A DNA stretch of 64,000 nt, taken from assembly GCA_028285105.1 (NCBI GenBank), contig JANQQE010000021.1:248001-312000 (forward strand), given 5' to 3'. The notes beneath the pieces were generated by a model, which was given only the letters and a program-made list of their open reading frames with translations, was not told the origin of the DNA and did not search any database. The position numbers and the translations under genes are program-made. Of the stretch, positions 34,811-42,970 are shown piece by piece. This DNA comes from Alphaproteobacteria bacterium (GTDB lineage Bacteria > Planctomycetota > Phycisphaerae > UBA1845). Each line of letters opens with the position of its first letter. The stretch's first letter is position 1.

Positions 34811-36403
34811 ATGGCCACCAAGCCAATGAGCGATCCGAAAAGCACAGCCCCCAGCAAGGCGTTTTACGGTCCCGACGATATCGCCGAAACCAACTACGCC
34901 CGCGATATCGCCGACCCCGGCGAGTTTCCATTCACCCGCGGCATTCACCCGGAGATGTACCGCAAGCGAACCTGGACCATGCGCCAGTTCGCCGGATTCG
35001 GGTCGGCTGAAAACACAAACGAGCGGTTCAAATACCTGCTGGGGCAGGGTCAAACCGGACTGAGTACGGCGTTCGATTTACCGACACTGATGGGCCGCGA
35101 CAGCGACGACCCGTTGTCGCTGGGCGAAGTGGGTAAGTGCGGTGTCGCAGTTTCGAGTCTCGACGACATGCGCCGTCTCTTCGACGGAATCGCTCTCGAT
35201 CAGGTCAGCACATCCATGACGATCAACGCGCCGGCGGCAATCCTGCTGGCGTTTTACATCGCAGTGGCTGAGGAAAAAGGAGTTGGTCCCGATCAGCTTC
35301 GCGGTACGTTGCAAAACGACATCTTCAAGGAATTTCACGCACAAAACGAATACGTGTTCCCACCGCGACCGAGCGTTAAGCTCGTCACTGATACAATTGA
35401 ATACGGCACCAATGAGATGCCGCTTTGGAACACGGTGAGCATCAGCGGTTATCATATTAGAGAAGCCGGGGCGAGTGCTGCCCAAGAGTTGGCTTTCACC
35501 CTTGCTGATGGCATGTCGTACGTCGAACACGCAATCGAGCGCGGACTCGATGTTGACGAGTTCTCCAAGCGACTCAGCTTCTTCTTCGACGTTCACAATG
35601 ATTTTTTCGAAGAGATCGCCAAGATACGTGCAGCCCGTCGAATCTGGGCAAAGGTGATGCGCGATAAATATGGCGCCAAGCTCGAACGCAATTGGTGGAT
35701 GCGCTGCCATGCCCAGACGGCCGGCGTCACGTTGACTGAGCAGCAACCGACCAACAACGTCGTGCGCGTCGCGTACCAAGCGCTCGCCGGAGTATTGGCT
35801 GGCGTGCAGTCTTTGCACACCAACAGCATGGACGAAACGCTGGCACTTCCGACAGAAAACGCGGTGCGATTGGCACTTCGAACGCAGCAAGTCATCGCCT
35901 GCGAAACCAACATCACCGAGGTGGCTGACCCCTTGGGCGGAAGTTGGTTCATCGAAAACAAAACCAACGAGATGGAAGCCGAAGCCAACGCCATCTTCCG
36001 CGAAATCGACGAGCTTGGCGGCGTGATCGGGGCGATCGAACAAGGTTACTTCCGACGCTCCATCGCCGACTCAGCCATTAAGCAAAGCCTCGCGTTCGAT
36101 TCCGGAGAAGCCGAAGTCGTCGGCGTCAATAAGTACGTGGAAGAAGATTACGAACGCATCGATATTCTGAAAATCGACGAAAGTGTCGAGAAACAGCAAG
36201 TTGCTCGACTGACGCAAATGAAGCGCGATCGAGATGCCAAACGCCACAAAGAATCACTCGACGCACTACGTCAAGGAGCCGACGACGACAAGAACGTCAT
36301 GCCGTTCTTGATCGAAGCTGCCAAAGCCAACGCGACCGTCGGCGAAATGATGGAAGTGATGGCCAACGTGTTCGGTCGTTACGACGGCGGACCCGAGTGG
36401 TAA
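34811..36403 (+). CDS. B12-dependent acyl-CoA mutase, substrate-binding (large) subunit
   Basis: A 530-residue TIM-barrel subunit of the methylmalonyl-CoA mutase family: FTRGIHPEMYRKRTWTMRQFAGFGSA, GQGQTGLSTAFDLPTLMG, TSMTINAPAA and SISGYHIREAGASAAQELAFTLADG. There is no cobalamin-binding domain; that comes from the next gene. Tyr50 matches methylmalonyl-type enzymes, but position 178 is Gln (FHAQNEY) where those have Arg contacting the carboxylate, as I recall; Gln is known in isobutyryl-CoA mutases. The substrate could thus be methylmalonyl-, isobutyryl- or ethylmalonyl-CoA. Confidence 0.9.
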   Translation: MATKPMSDPKSTAPSKAFYGPDDIAETNYARDIADPGEFPFTRGIHPEMYRKRTWTMRQFAGFGSAENTNERFKYLLGQGQTGLSTAFDLPTLMGRDSDDPLSLGEVGKCGVAVSSLDDMRRLFDGIALDQVSTSMTINAPAAILLAFYIAVAEEKGVGPDQLRGTLQNDIFKEFHAQNEYVFPPRPSVKLVTDTIEYGTNEMPLWNTVSISGYHIREAGASAAQELAFTLADGMSYVEHAIERGLDVDEFSKRLSFFFDVHNDFFEEIAKIRAARRIWAKVMRDKYGAKLERNWWMRCHAQTAGVTLTEQQPTNNVVRVAYQALAGVLAGVQSLHTNSMDETLALPTENAVRLALRTQQVIACETNITEVADPLGGSWFIENKTNEMEAEANAIFREIDELGGVIGAIEQGYFRRSIADSAIKQSLAFDSGEAEVVGVNKYVEEDYERIDILKIDESVEKQQVARLTQMKRDRDAKRHKESLDALRQGADDDKNVMPFLIEAAKANATVGEMMEVMANVFGRYDGGPEW

Positions 36404-36446
36404 CACGAATCAACATCAACAAAGAATCAACCTTCACGAGTAATCC

Positions 36447-37550
36447 ATGACCGATCATCCCATTCGAATACTGCTGGCGAAAATCGGCCTCGACGGACAC
36501 GATCGCGGTGTCAAAGTCTTGGCGCGATCCTTTCGCGATGCCGGCTTCGACGTCATCTACACCGGACTGTGGCAAACTGCACAAAGCACGATGCTGGCAG
36601 CAATGCAGGAAGACATCGACGTCGTCGGTGTGAGCCTCCTCTCTGCCGCCCACATGACCGTCATGCCTGAAGTTCTTCGCCATCGCAAAGAACTGGGTAT
36701 CGAAAACGTACCCGTCGTCCTCGGTGGCATCGTTCCCGAAGACGAACACCATCTGCTCCACGAAATGGGATGTGCGGCTGTCTTCAACCCCGGTACATCC
36801 GTCGAATCGATCGTCGAGAAATTCAAGACCCTCGCGTCCGAACGCAAACGCCTGACACTCGACGAAGCAATCGCCGGCTACAGAGACAAGAACGATGCAG
36901 CCCTCGGCCAACTGATCACGTACATCCAGCGCGACCAAGTCAAAAACAACTGGACGCCACCGGATGGTTCCGCAAAAGTTTTCGGCATCACCGGCGCGCC
37001 AGGCGTCGGCAAGAGTTCACTCATCGGCAAACTCGGGAAGGCCATGTGTGACAAGGGACACAAAGTTGCCGTCGTCGCGGTGGACCCATCAAGTCCGGTT
37101 CATGGCGGAGCGCTTCTCGGCGATCGCCTCCGTATGATGTGGGGCGAACCGGGTGACAACTTCTTCATCCGATCGCTATCGAGTGGTAAGCAGTACGGCG
37201 GACTCGGACCGCAGTGCGCCGAGGTGATTCGCGCGCTGAATGGATACGGTTTCGATTACATCCTGGTCGAGACGGTAGGAGCTGGCCAATCCGATGTCGC
37301 AATCCGTGACGTGGTCGATAAGACGCTTCTGGTCCTCATGCCCGAATCAGGCGACAGCGTGCAATTTTCAAAAGCCGGCATCATGGAAATCGCCGACATG
37401 TTCATCATCAACAAGTGCGACCTTCCCGGTGCCGACGCCACAGAAGGCCAGCTCAAGAGCGCTGTCGGGGGCAACCTCCCGATCTGCCGCGTCAGCACCG
37501 TGCGCAATGAAGGCATCGCAGAAGCCGCCGATCATTTGCTCTCTCAATAA
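36447..37550 (+). CDS. Fused cobalamin-binding domain and MeaB/ArgK-type GTPase
   Basis: A 367-residue fusion. Residues ~1-130 are a B12-binding Rossmann domain with the base-off motif GLDGHDRG (DxHxxG), plus GVSLLSAAH and LGGIVPEDE. Residues ~175-367 are a G3E-type GTPase: Walker A GAPGVGKSS, VAVDPSSPVHGG, ILVETVGAGQSD and NKCDLPGAD. The GTPase is shorter than MeaB, lacking the usual C-terminal dimer arm. The order B12-GTPase is that of the start of IcmF, here split from the mutase upstream. It should load and protect AdoCbl for that mutase. Confidence 0.9.
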   Translation: MTDHPIRILLAKIGLDGHDRGVKVLARSFRDAGFDVIYTGLWQTAQSTMLAAMQEDIDVVGVSLLSAAHMTVMPEVLRHRKELGIENVPVVLGGIVPEDEHHLLHEMGCAAVFNPGTSVESIVEKFKTLASERKRLTLDEAIAGYRDKNDAALGQLITYIQRDQVKNNWTPPDGSAKVFGITGAPGVGKSSLIGKLGKAMCDKGHKVAVVAVDPSSPVHGGALLGDRLRMMWGEPGDNFFIRSLSSGKQYGGLGPQCAEVIRALNGYGFDYILVETVGAGQSDVAIRDVVDKTLLVLMPESGDSVQFSKAGIMEIADMFIINKCDLPGADATEGQLKSAVGGNLPICRVSTVRNEGIAEAADHLLSQ

Positions 37551-37725
37551 GTCACTCATACTGTCGTAAATACTGCATCTCTAATTATCGCATTGGCCAA
37601 TACTTGCGCAAACTTCCGCACCCGTTGCGCAACTTGGAGACTTAGCCATAGGCTGCTATGATATTGCGCTTCGCCCGCGCGACGGAAACGACCCAGGTTC
37701 GCGCAAACAAACGAGGAATTCACAC

Positions 37726-38319
37726 ATGAACGATCGGATCGAACAATTCAAGAAGATGGCAGAAGCCGACCCACAAAACGAAATGGGTCATCTTAGTTTG
37801 GGTAAGGCCTATCTGGATGACAACCATTTCGAGGAGGCGATCGCGTCGCTCAAACGCACCCTTGAATTGAATCCCACATTCTCGAAAGCGTACCACCTGC
37901 TCGGTGACGCTCAGAAGCAATCGGGTAAAAATGACGAAGCGATTCAAACGCTGACCCGCGGTTTCGAAGTCGCCGACGAAAAAGGCGACCTGATGCCCCG
38001 CGACGAAATGGGCAAGCTCATCGCCGAACTCGGCGGGACGGTTCCAACGGCAAAGTCGACCCGCAACACTCAGACTGCCGTCGCTGGCGATGCGGACTTT
38101 TTCTGCTCACGTTGTGGGCGACCTTCAAACAAGATGGCTGAGCGCCCCATCAAAGGCGACCTCGGCGAGAAAATCTGGAACCATATTTGCGAAGCGTGCT
38201 GGCAGGAATGGATCGGAATGGGCACCAAGGTCATCAACGAATTGGGCCTGCAACTCGCCGACGCCAAATCGCAGCAAGCCTTCGACGAACACATGAAAGA
38301 ATTCCTGCAAATTCAGTAG
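37726..38319 (+). CDS. TPR protein with C-terminal YggX-like Fe(II)-trafficking domain
   Basis: A 197-residue protein. Residues ~15-90 hold two TPR repeats (MGHLSLGKAYLDDNHFEEAIASL, KAYHLLGDAQKQSGKNDEAI). Residues ~125-195 contain FCSRCGRPS, then GDLGEKIWNHICEACWQEWIGMGTKVINELGLQLADAKSQQAFDEHMKEFL, which tracks YggX (GELGKRIYNEISKEAW..., INE...L). YggX protects Fe-S clusters from oxidation. Cys pairs CxxC and CEAC could bind metal. A GAGGAA site precedes ATG 37726. Confidence 0.8.
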   Translation: MNDRIEQFKKMAEADPQNEMGHLSLGKAYLDDNHFEEAIASLKRTLELNPTFSKAYHLLGDAQKQSGKNDEAIQTLTRGFEVADEKGDLMPRDEMGKLIAELGGTVPTAKSTRNTQTAVAGDADFFCSRCGRPSNKMAERPIKGDLGEKIWNHICEACWQEWIGMGTKVINELGLQLADAKSQQAFDEHMKEFLQIQ

Positions 38320-38361
38320 AATCGAGGGAATTCAAGTAAGTTCAAACGGGACGAAGACAGG

Positions 38362-39240
38362 ATGGCCGACCCAACCACCAACCCACCAGACATACCGCGC
38401 AACCCCAAACACGCATTGGGCGACGGCTTGAGCGCCATCGAACGTGCGGCCAAGATCGGTTTGGGTCCGATGAGCAACCTGGGCCAACGCACCTGGCATG
38501 GCGATTCGAAACCATGCGTGTCGTGTGGCGAATTGGTCCGCATCACCGACAATACCTGTCGCTACTGCAATCAAGACCTCTCGGTCGAAATGCTAATCCG
38601 CATGCAGCAACACAGCGGACCGTGGTACGTCCTCGAACACGTCCGCCCGTTTCCCGGTGTGAGCATGGAGCGTTTGATTCGCCAGGCCCGGCGTGGTGTC
38701 GTGACAGCCACCACCATCGTTCGCGGACCGCACACCGATCACCAGTGGCGCTTTGCGGCGAAGACACCCGAACTCTGCAAATTCGTGGGCATGTGCTGGA
38801 ATTGTCAGAGTTCAGCCACAGAAAGTGACACCTACTGTCACCAATGCGCCGTCAACCTCGACCGACCGCCGGGTGAAATCCCCGAATCGCCACCGATCCC
38901 GCAGACGTCGTCTGAACTGGAGATGCTCAGCACCGCAATCAAGTCAGCCGGCCCTGAACGGCGAACCGTCGCACAACCGCAACAACGCATCCCCGCCTGG
39001 ATCATTGCCGGTGGATGCATGTTGCTGGCGATAACGATTCTGCTGCTCGTCATCCAATTGCGAGGTGGCAGCTCGCCTGCTAAACCAGAAACCACGATCA
39101 ACGCTCAAACCACAACCGCCACCGAAAACAAAGATATGACTGTCGAATCGAAAGACAGCGTTAACGATACCGATGACCGCATCGATCAAGACGAGGCGAA
39201 GACAAACAACGATCCTGAAAACACCGCCCCTCAGCCGTAA
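38362..39240 (+). CDS. Zinc-ribbon/GYF-like membrane protein
   Basis: A 292-residue protein. A zinc ribbon (CVSCGELVRITDNTCRYC, about residues 52-69) is followed by a GYF_2-like domain (SGPWYVLEHVRPFPGVSMERLIRQARRGVVTATTIVRG...), a second ribbon (CWNCQSSATESDTYCHQC) and one membrane helix (WIIAGGCMLLAITILLLVIQL). The tail is acidic and Thr/Asp/Asn-rich, facing the other side. GYF_2 domains bind Pro-rich or short peptide ligands; here the target is unknown. It follows the TPR-YggX gene by 42 bases. Confidence 0.72.
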   Translation: MADPTTNPPDIPRNPKHALGDGLSAIERAAKIGLGPMSNLGQRTWHGDSKPCVSCGELVRITDNTCRYCNQDLSVEMLIRMQQHSGPWYVLEHVRPFPGVSMERLIRQARRGVVTATTIVRGPHTDHQWRFAAKTPELCKFVGMCWNCQSSATESDTYCHQCAVNLDRPPGEIPESPPIPQTSSELEMLSTAIKSAGPERRTVAQPQQRIPAWIIAGGCMLLAITILLLVIQLRGGSSPAKPETTINAQTTTATENKDMTVESKDSVNDTDDRIDQDEAKTNNDPENTAPQP

Positions 39241-39295
39241 GAGATCGTTGCCCCACACGTGACGGAAGGAAACGACCAGCGAATCGACCAGCACC

Positions 39296-40129
39296 ATGTT
39301 TCATCAACCGACGACATTCGAACAAGCCCTCGAACTCCGCAGAGCGTTGGGCACCGACGCCACCGTCATCAACGGTGGAACCGATGTCGTCGTGGCGATG
39401 AATCATGGAGCCATTCATCCGCAGTGCTTTCTCGATGTTTCGCGCATTCGATCACTGCGAAAGGTCGAACGGCAAAATGGTCACGTTGTCATGGGGGCGG
39501 GCGTCACGTTTTCCGAATTGGGCAAGATGCACTTTCGCGCCCTTCGTGAAGCGTCGCTATCGGTCGGCGGACCGGCGATCCGCAACATGGGCACCATTGG
39601 CGGCAACATCGCCACCGCATCGCCAGCTGGCGACGGCTGCGTGGCGCTTCTGGCCATGAACGCTGAGGTTCAACTGGCCAGCAAAGCGCGCGGCGATCGC
39701 TGGATGCCACTCGTCGATTACTTCATCGACTATCGCAAGACAGCCCTCGCCGATGACGAACTCATCCATGCCGTTCGAGTCCCCCACAACCCACGTTCGC
39801 GCTGGTACAAAATCGGTAAACGCGGAGCTGTCAACATCAGCCTCGTCTGCTGCGCCATCTCGCAAAACGAAAACAAGAAAACCGAATTGGCATTTGGGTG
39901 CGTCGGTCCGATTCCGAAAATCACACCCAAAGCCTCAGCCCTGCTCGCAGGCGAAGAGCTTACGCCGGAACTCATAAACGATGCAGCCAATCTCGTCACG
40001 CACGAAGTCAGCCCGATCGACGATCAACGCGGGACAGCCACCTACCGGCGGGCCATGTGCGGTACACTCACCAAACGCCTGCTGACGCAACTGATGAAAG
40101 ATGACGCCAAAGGAGATGCCGATGCCTGA
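39296..40129 (+). CDS. Molybdenum hydroxylase, FAD-binding (medium) subunit
   Basis: A 277-residue FAD-binding PCMH-type subunit: INGGTDVVVAM (FAD pyrophosphate site), VVMGAGVTFSEL, then GGPAIRNMGTIGGNIATASPAGDG, the second family signature. It carries electrons from the [2Fe-2S] subunit to FAD. The C-terminal domain (TYRRAMCGTLTKRLL) is the CO-dehydrogenase flavoprotein tail. It overlaps the next gene by eight bases and is the first of a three-gene operon (FAD, FeS, Mo). Confidence 0.92.
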   Translation: MFHQPTTFEQALELRRALGTDATVINGGTDVVVAMNHGAIHPQCFLDVSRIRSLRKVERQNGHVVMGAGVTFSELGKMHFRALREASLSVGGPAIRNMGTIGGNIATASPAGDGCVALLAMNAEVQLASKARGDRWMPLVDYFIDYRKTALADDELIHAVRVPHNPRSRWYKIGKRGAVNISLVCCAISQNENKKTELAFGCVGPIPKITPKASALLAGEELTPELINDAANLVTHEVSPIDDQRGTATYRRAMCGTLTKRLLTQLMKDDAKGDADA

Positions 40130-40622
40130 CCCGACTCCGATGGAAATCCCAATGACCCAGGTCGCCTGCACCGTCAACGGCGAAACGTTCACCCGCGACG
40201 TACCGGTGGACATGCCGCTTTTGGAATTTCTCCGCGACGTACTCGGACTGACCGGCACCAAAGGAGCCTGCCTCGAAGGCGAATGCGGAAGTTGCACGGT
40301 ACTCGTCGATGGTGAAACGATCAACAGTTGCCTGATGCTCGCAGCACAGGTCAATGAGCGCAATATCACCACCATAGAAGGATTAGCCGCCGGCAGCGAA
40401 CTCGATGTGATCCAGGACAGCTTCGTCGCGACCGGGGCGGCCCAGTGCGGTTACTGCACACCGGGCCTGATCATGTCCGCCCGAGCGCTTCTCAACGATC
40501 AGCCCGAAATCAGCGAATCCGACCTGCTCACCGCAATGGAAGGAAACATCTGCCGCTGCACGGGTTACGCTTCCATCATAGAGGCTGTCAAGCGCGCCCA
40601 TCGTGAAAGCCAAAGCGCATGA
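40122..40622 (+). CDS. Molybdenum hydroxylase, [2Fe-2S] (small) subunit
   Basis: A 166-residue subunit with two iron-sulfur sites: CLEGECGSC...C (plant-ferredoxin-like cluster, about residues 49-70) and CGYCTPGLIMSARALL...CRCTGY (helical domain). It passes electrons from Mo to FAD. ATG 40122 lies seven bases after AAGGAG; the ATGs at 40101 and 40116 are too early or too close. The stop overlaps the next ATG by four bases. Confidence 0.95.
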   Translation: MPDPTPMEIPMTQVACTVNGETFTRDVPVDMPLLEFLRDVLGLTGTKGACLEGECGSCTVLVDGETINSCLMLAAQVNERNITTIEGLAAGSELDVIQDSFVATGAAQCGYCTPGLIMSARALLNDQPEISESDLLTAMEGNICRCTGYASIIEAVKRAHRESQSA

Positions 40623-42970
40623 TTCAACACGTCAAGACAACTGAATCCAACCAAGCGCTCGACGCACCGATCGCTCCGGCAGACCACCTCGTCGGCAAAT
40701 CCTGTCGCCGCATCGATGGAAAAGAAAAAGTAACCGGTACCGCCCTCTACGGAGCCGACCTTTTTCCCAACTCAGCCGAACTGTTTGCCAGCGTGGTCCG
40801 CAGCGAACACGCCCACGCGAACATCACCGCGATTGACGCAAAGCAGGCTTTGGAAGTCGCAGGTGTCCTCGGCGTGTACACGCACGCCGATGTTGGCGGT
40901 ACGAATATTCACGGGCTAATCCGTCGCGATCATCCTGCCCTCGCATCGAAACGAGTTCGCTATCTTGGCGACGCAATCGCGGTCGTGGTCGCAAAAACGG
41001 AACGGGCCGCAAAGCTCGGTCGCGACAAGGTGAAGGTCACGTACGAAACGCTCCCAGTCATCGCGACGATGGAACAAGCCATCGCGGAAGGGGCAACCAA
41101 GCTCTACCCCGAAGGCAATGTCATGGGCGACAAGCGCATTCGCAAAGGCGACGTCGATCGCGCCCTTGCAAACTCGCACGTTGTCGTTTCAGACACATTC
41201 TTTACACAAACGGTCGATCACGCATTCCTGGACATAGAAGCCGGAACCGGTCATTGGGACGGGCAGACGCTCACCCTATATGTTGCCGGCCAATGGGTTC
41301 ATGAGGAACGACGATTGATCGCCCTCGCACTCGGATTGCCCGTCGAACAAATCCGCATCATCCAACCCGTCACGGGTGGGGCATTCGGCGGACGCGAAGA
41401 TATCAGCATTCAGATTTACCTCGGCGTTGCAGCACTAAAACACCAGGGCAAGACCATCGCCCTTCGCTACACCCGATCCGAATCGATGCGGGTACGACAC
41501 AAACGCCACGCCCTGAAAATCCAATCGACTTTCGGCGCAAAAGCGGACGGCACATTGACCGCCGCCAAAATCGTCGTCCACAGCGACGAGGGTGCGTATG
41601 CTTCCACGGGCATCGCCGTCATGCGAAAAGCCGCCAGCCATGCGACCGGCCCATACCGCGTACCCAATGTCGAAGTTGATGTCTACGGCGTTCACACCAA
41701 CAACAATCCGACAGGCGCGATGCGTGGTTTTGGCGCATGCCAGATGGCCATCGCTTACGAAGGGATGATGGATCGCATCGCCAATGCGCTGAAATTGGGT
41801 CGCGAAACAGTACGGAAGAAAAACCTGATCACAAGCGGCGACACCGTCACAACCGGTCAGCGTATCAATCCGGTCAGCGTTGGACATTGCCTGACCAAAG
41901 CAATTCAAAAATTTAACGACCAACCCTATCCGGGAAGCGACAGCCTTCCAGCCCACATCAAACGCGGCTGGGGCATGAGCGCGATCTGTTTCGGACTCGG
42001 TTACGGTGACGGGTTTCCCGATTGTAGCCGGGCTCGCGTCGAACTTGCAGACAACGGAACTGCAACGGTCTATACAGGCGGCGTCGAAGTTGGGCAGGGA
42101 TTGCTCAATGCGATGATGCAAATCGCCGGCGAGGAACTGGGCCTGCCATTCGAGAGCATGCGCATCGTCGCAGCCGATACCGAACTCACCGATGAATCGG
42201 GCTCATCGAGCGCCACCCGACAGACCTATTTCACCGGCAACGCTGTAAGGATGGCTGCCAGCGAACTGCGCGAACAGGTCCTCGACATCGCCGGGATCAA
42301 ACTAAAAGTTCACCCGCACGAAATCACGCTTCAGCAGGGCTGGGCATTTGAATCTGCCAAGCCGGATAACCGCGTTCGCATCGAACGGATTTGCACCGAA
42401 GGCCTGACCCGCGGTTACAGTTTGAAAGCGTCGGCGCTGTTCAAACCGCGCACGATCGAAGAAGTTCCGGGGACTGGTCAATCGCCCCGCGCATTCATCA
42501 CGTATCTCTTCGGCGCACACGTCTCGCAAGTTCTCGTCAACACGGAAACGGGTGAAGTCAAAGTCGAGCGACACATCGCCGCCCACGATGTCGGCAAGGC
42601 CGTCAATCCACAATCCGTCGAAGGGCAAATCGTTGGCGGTGTCGCCCAGGGACTTGGCATGGCCTTGATGGAAGAGGTGACCTACAAGAACGGGCGTATC
42701 ATGAACCCCGGGCTGACCGACTACATCATCCCGACGATCAAAGACCTGCCACCTGTCGAGGCGATCATCGTCGAACACGACGACCCGGGCGGACCGTTCG
42801 GGGCACACGGCGTCGGAGAACCGCCGCTCATTGGCGCCGTCCCAGCGATCCTGTCAGCCATCTACGACGCGACCGGAAAAGCCCCGTGCGAGCTACCGAT
42901 GAACCCCGAGCGCACCTGGCGTCTGATCAACGATGTTCGAGAGAATGATACGTTAAGCAAGGTCTTTTGA
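40619..42970 (+). CDS. Molybdenum hydroxylase, molybdopterin-binding (large) subunit
   Basis: A 783-residue xanthine-oxidase-family subunit. Motifs are CRRIDGKEKVTGTALYGADL, VTGGAFGGREDISIQ, GAMRGFGACQMAIAYE, GVEVGQGLLNAMMQIA, SSSATRQTYFTGNAVR and GAHGVGEPPLIGAVPAILSAI (the Glu of GVGE is the catalytic base). Substrate class is unclear: xanthine, nicotinate and aromatic-CoA enzymes share these motifs. No XdhC-like maturation gene or molybdenum-cofactor gene is nearby. Its last 18 bases overlap the end of the convergent VanZ-like gene. Confidence 0.94.
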   Translation: MIQHVKTTESNQALDAPIAPADHLVGKSCRRIDGKEKVTGTALYGADLFPNSAELFASVVRSEHAHANITAIDAKQALEVAGVLGVYTHADVGGTNIHGLIRRDHPALASKRVRYLGDAIAVVVAKTERAAKLGRDKVKVTYETLPVIATMEQAIAEGATKLYPEGNVMGDKRIRKGDVDRALANSHVVVSDTFFTQTVDHAFLDIEAGTGHWDGQTLTLYVAGQWVHEERRLIALALGLPVEQIRIIQPVTGGAFGGREDISIQIYLGVAALKHQGKTIALRYTRSESMRVRHKRHALKIQSTFGAKADGTLTAAKIVVHSDEGAYASTGIAVMRKAASHATGPYRVPNVEVDVYGVHTNNNPTGAMRGFGACQMAIAYEGMMDRIANALKLGRETVRKKNLITSGDTVTTGQRINPVSVGHCLTKAIQKFNDQPYPGSDSLPAHIKRGWGMSAICFGLGYGDGFPDCSRARVELADNGTATVYTGGVEVGQGLLNAMMQIAGEELGLPFESMRIVAADTELTDESGSSSATRQTYFTGNAVRMAASELREQVLDIAGIKLKVHPHEITLQQGWAFESAKPDNRVRIERICTEGLTRGYSLKASALFKPRTIEEVPGTGQSPRAFITYLFGAHVSQVLVNTETGEVKVERHIAAHDVGKAVNPQSVEGQIVGGVAQGLGMALMEEVTYKNGRIMNPGLTDYIIPTIKDLPPVEAIIVEHDDPGGPFGAHGVGEPPLIGAVPAILSAIYDATGKAPCELPMNPERTWRLINDVRENDTLSKVF

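Noticed and set aside
35078-36043. 321-codon minus-strand frame inside the mutase gene
   Set aside because: Antisense of the mutase; no domain or start signal.
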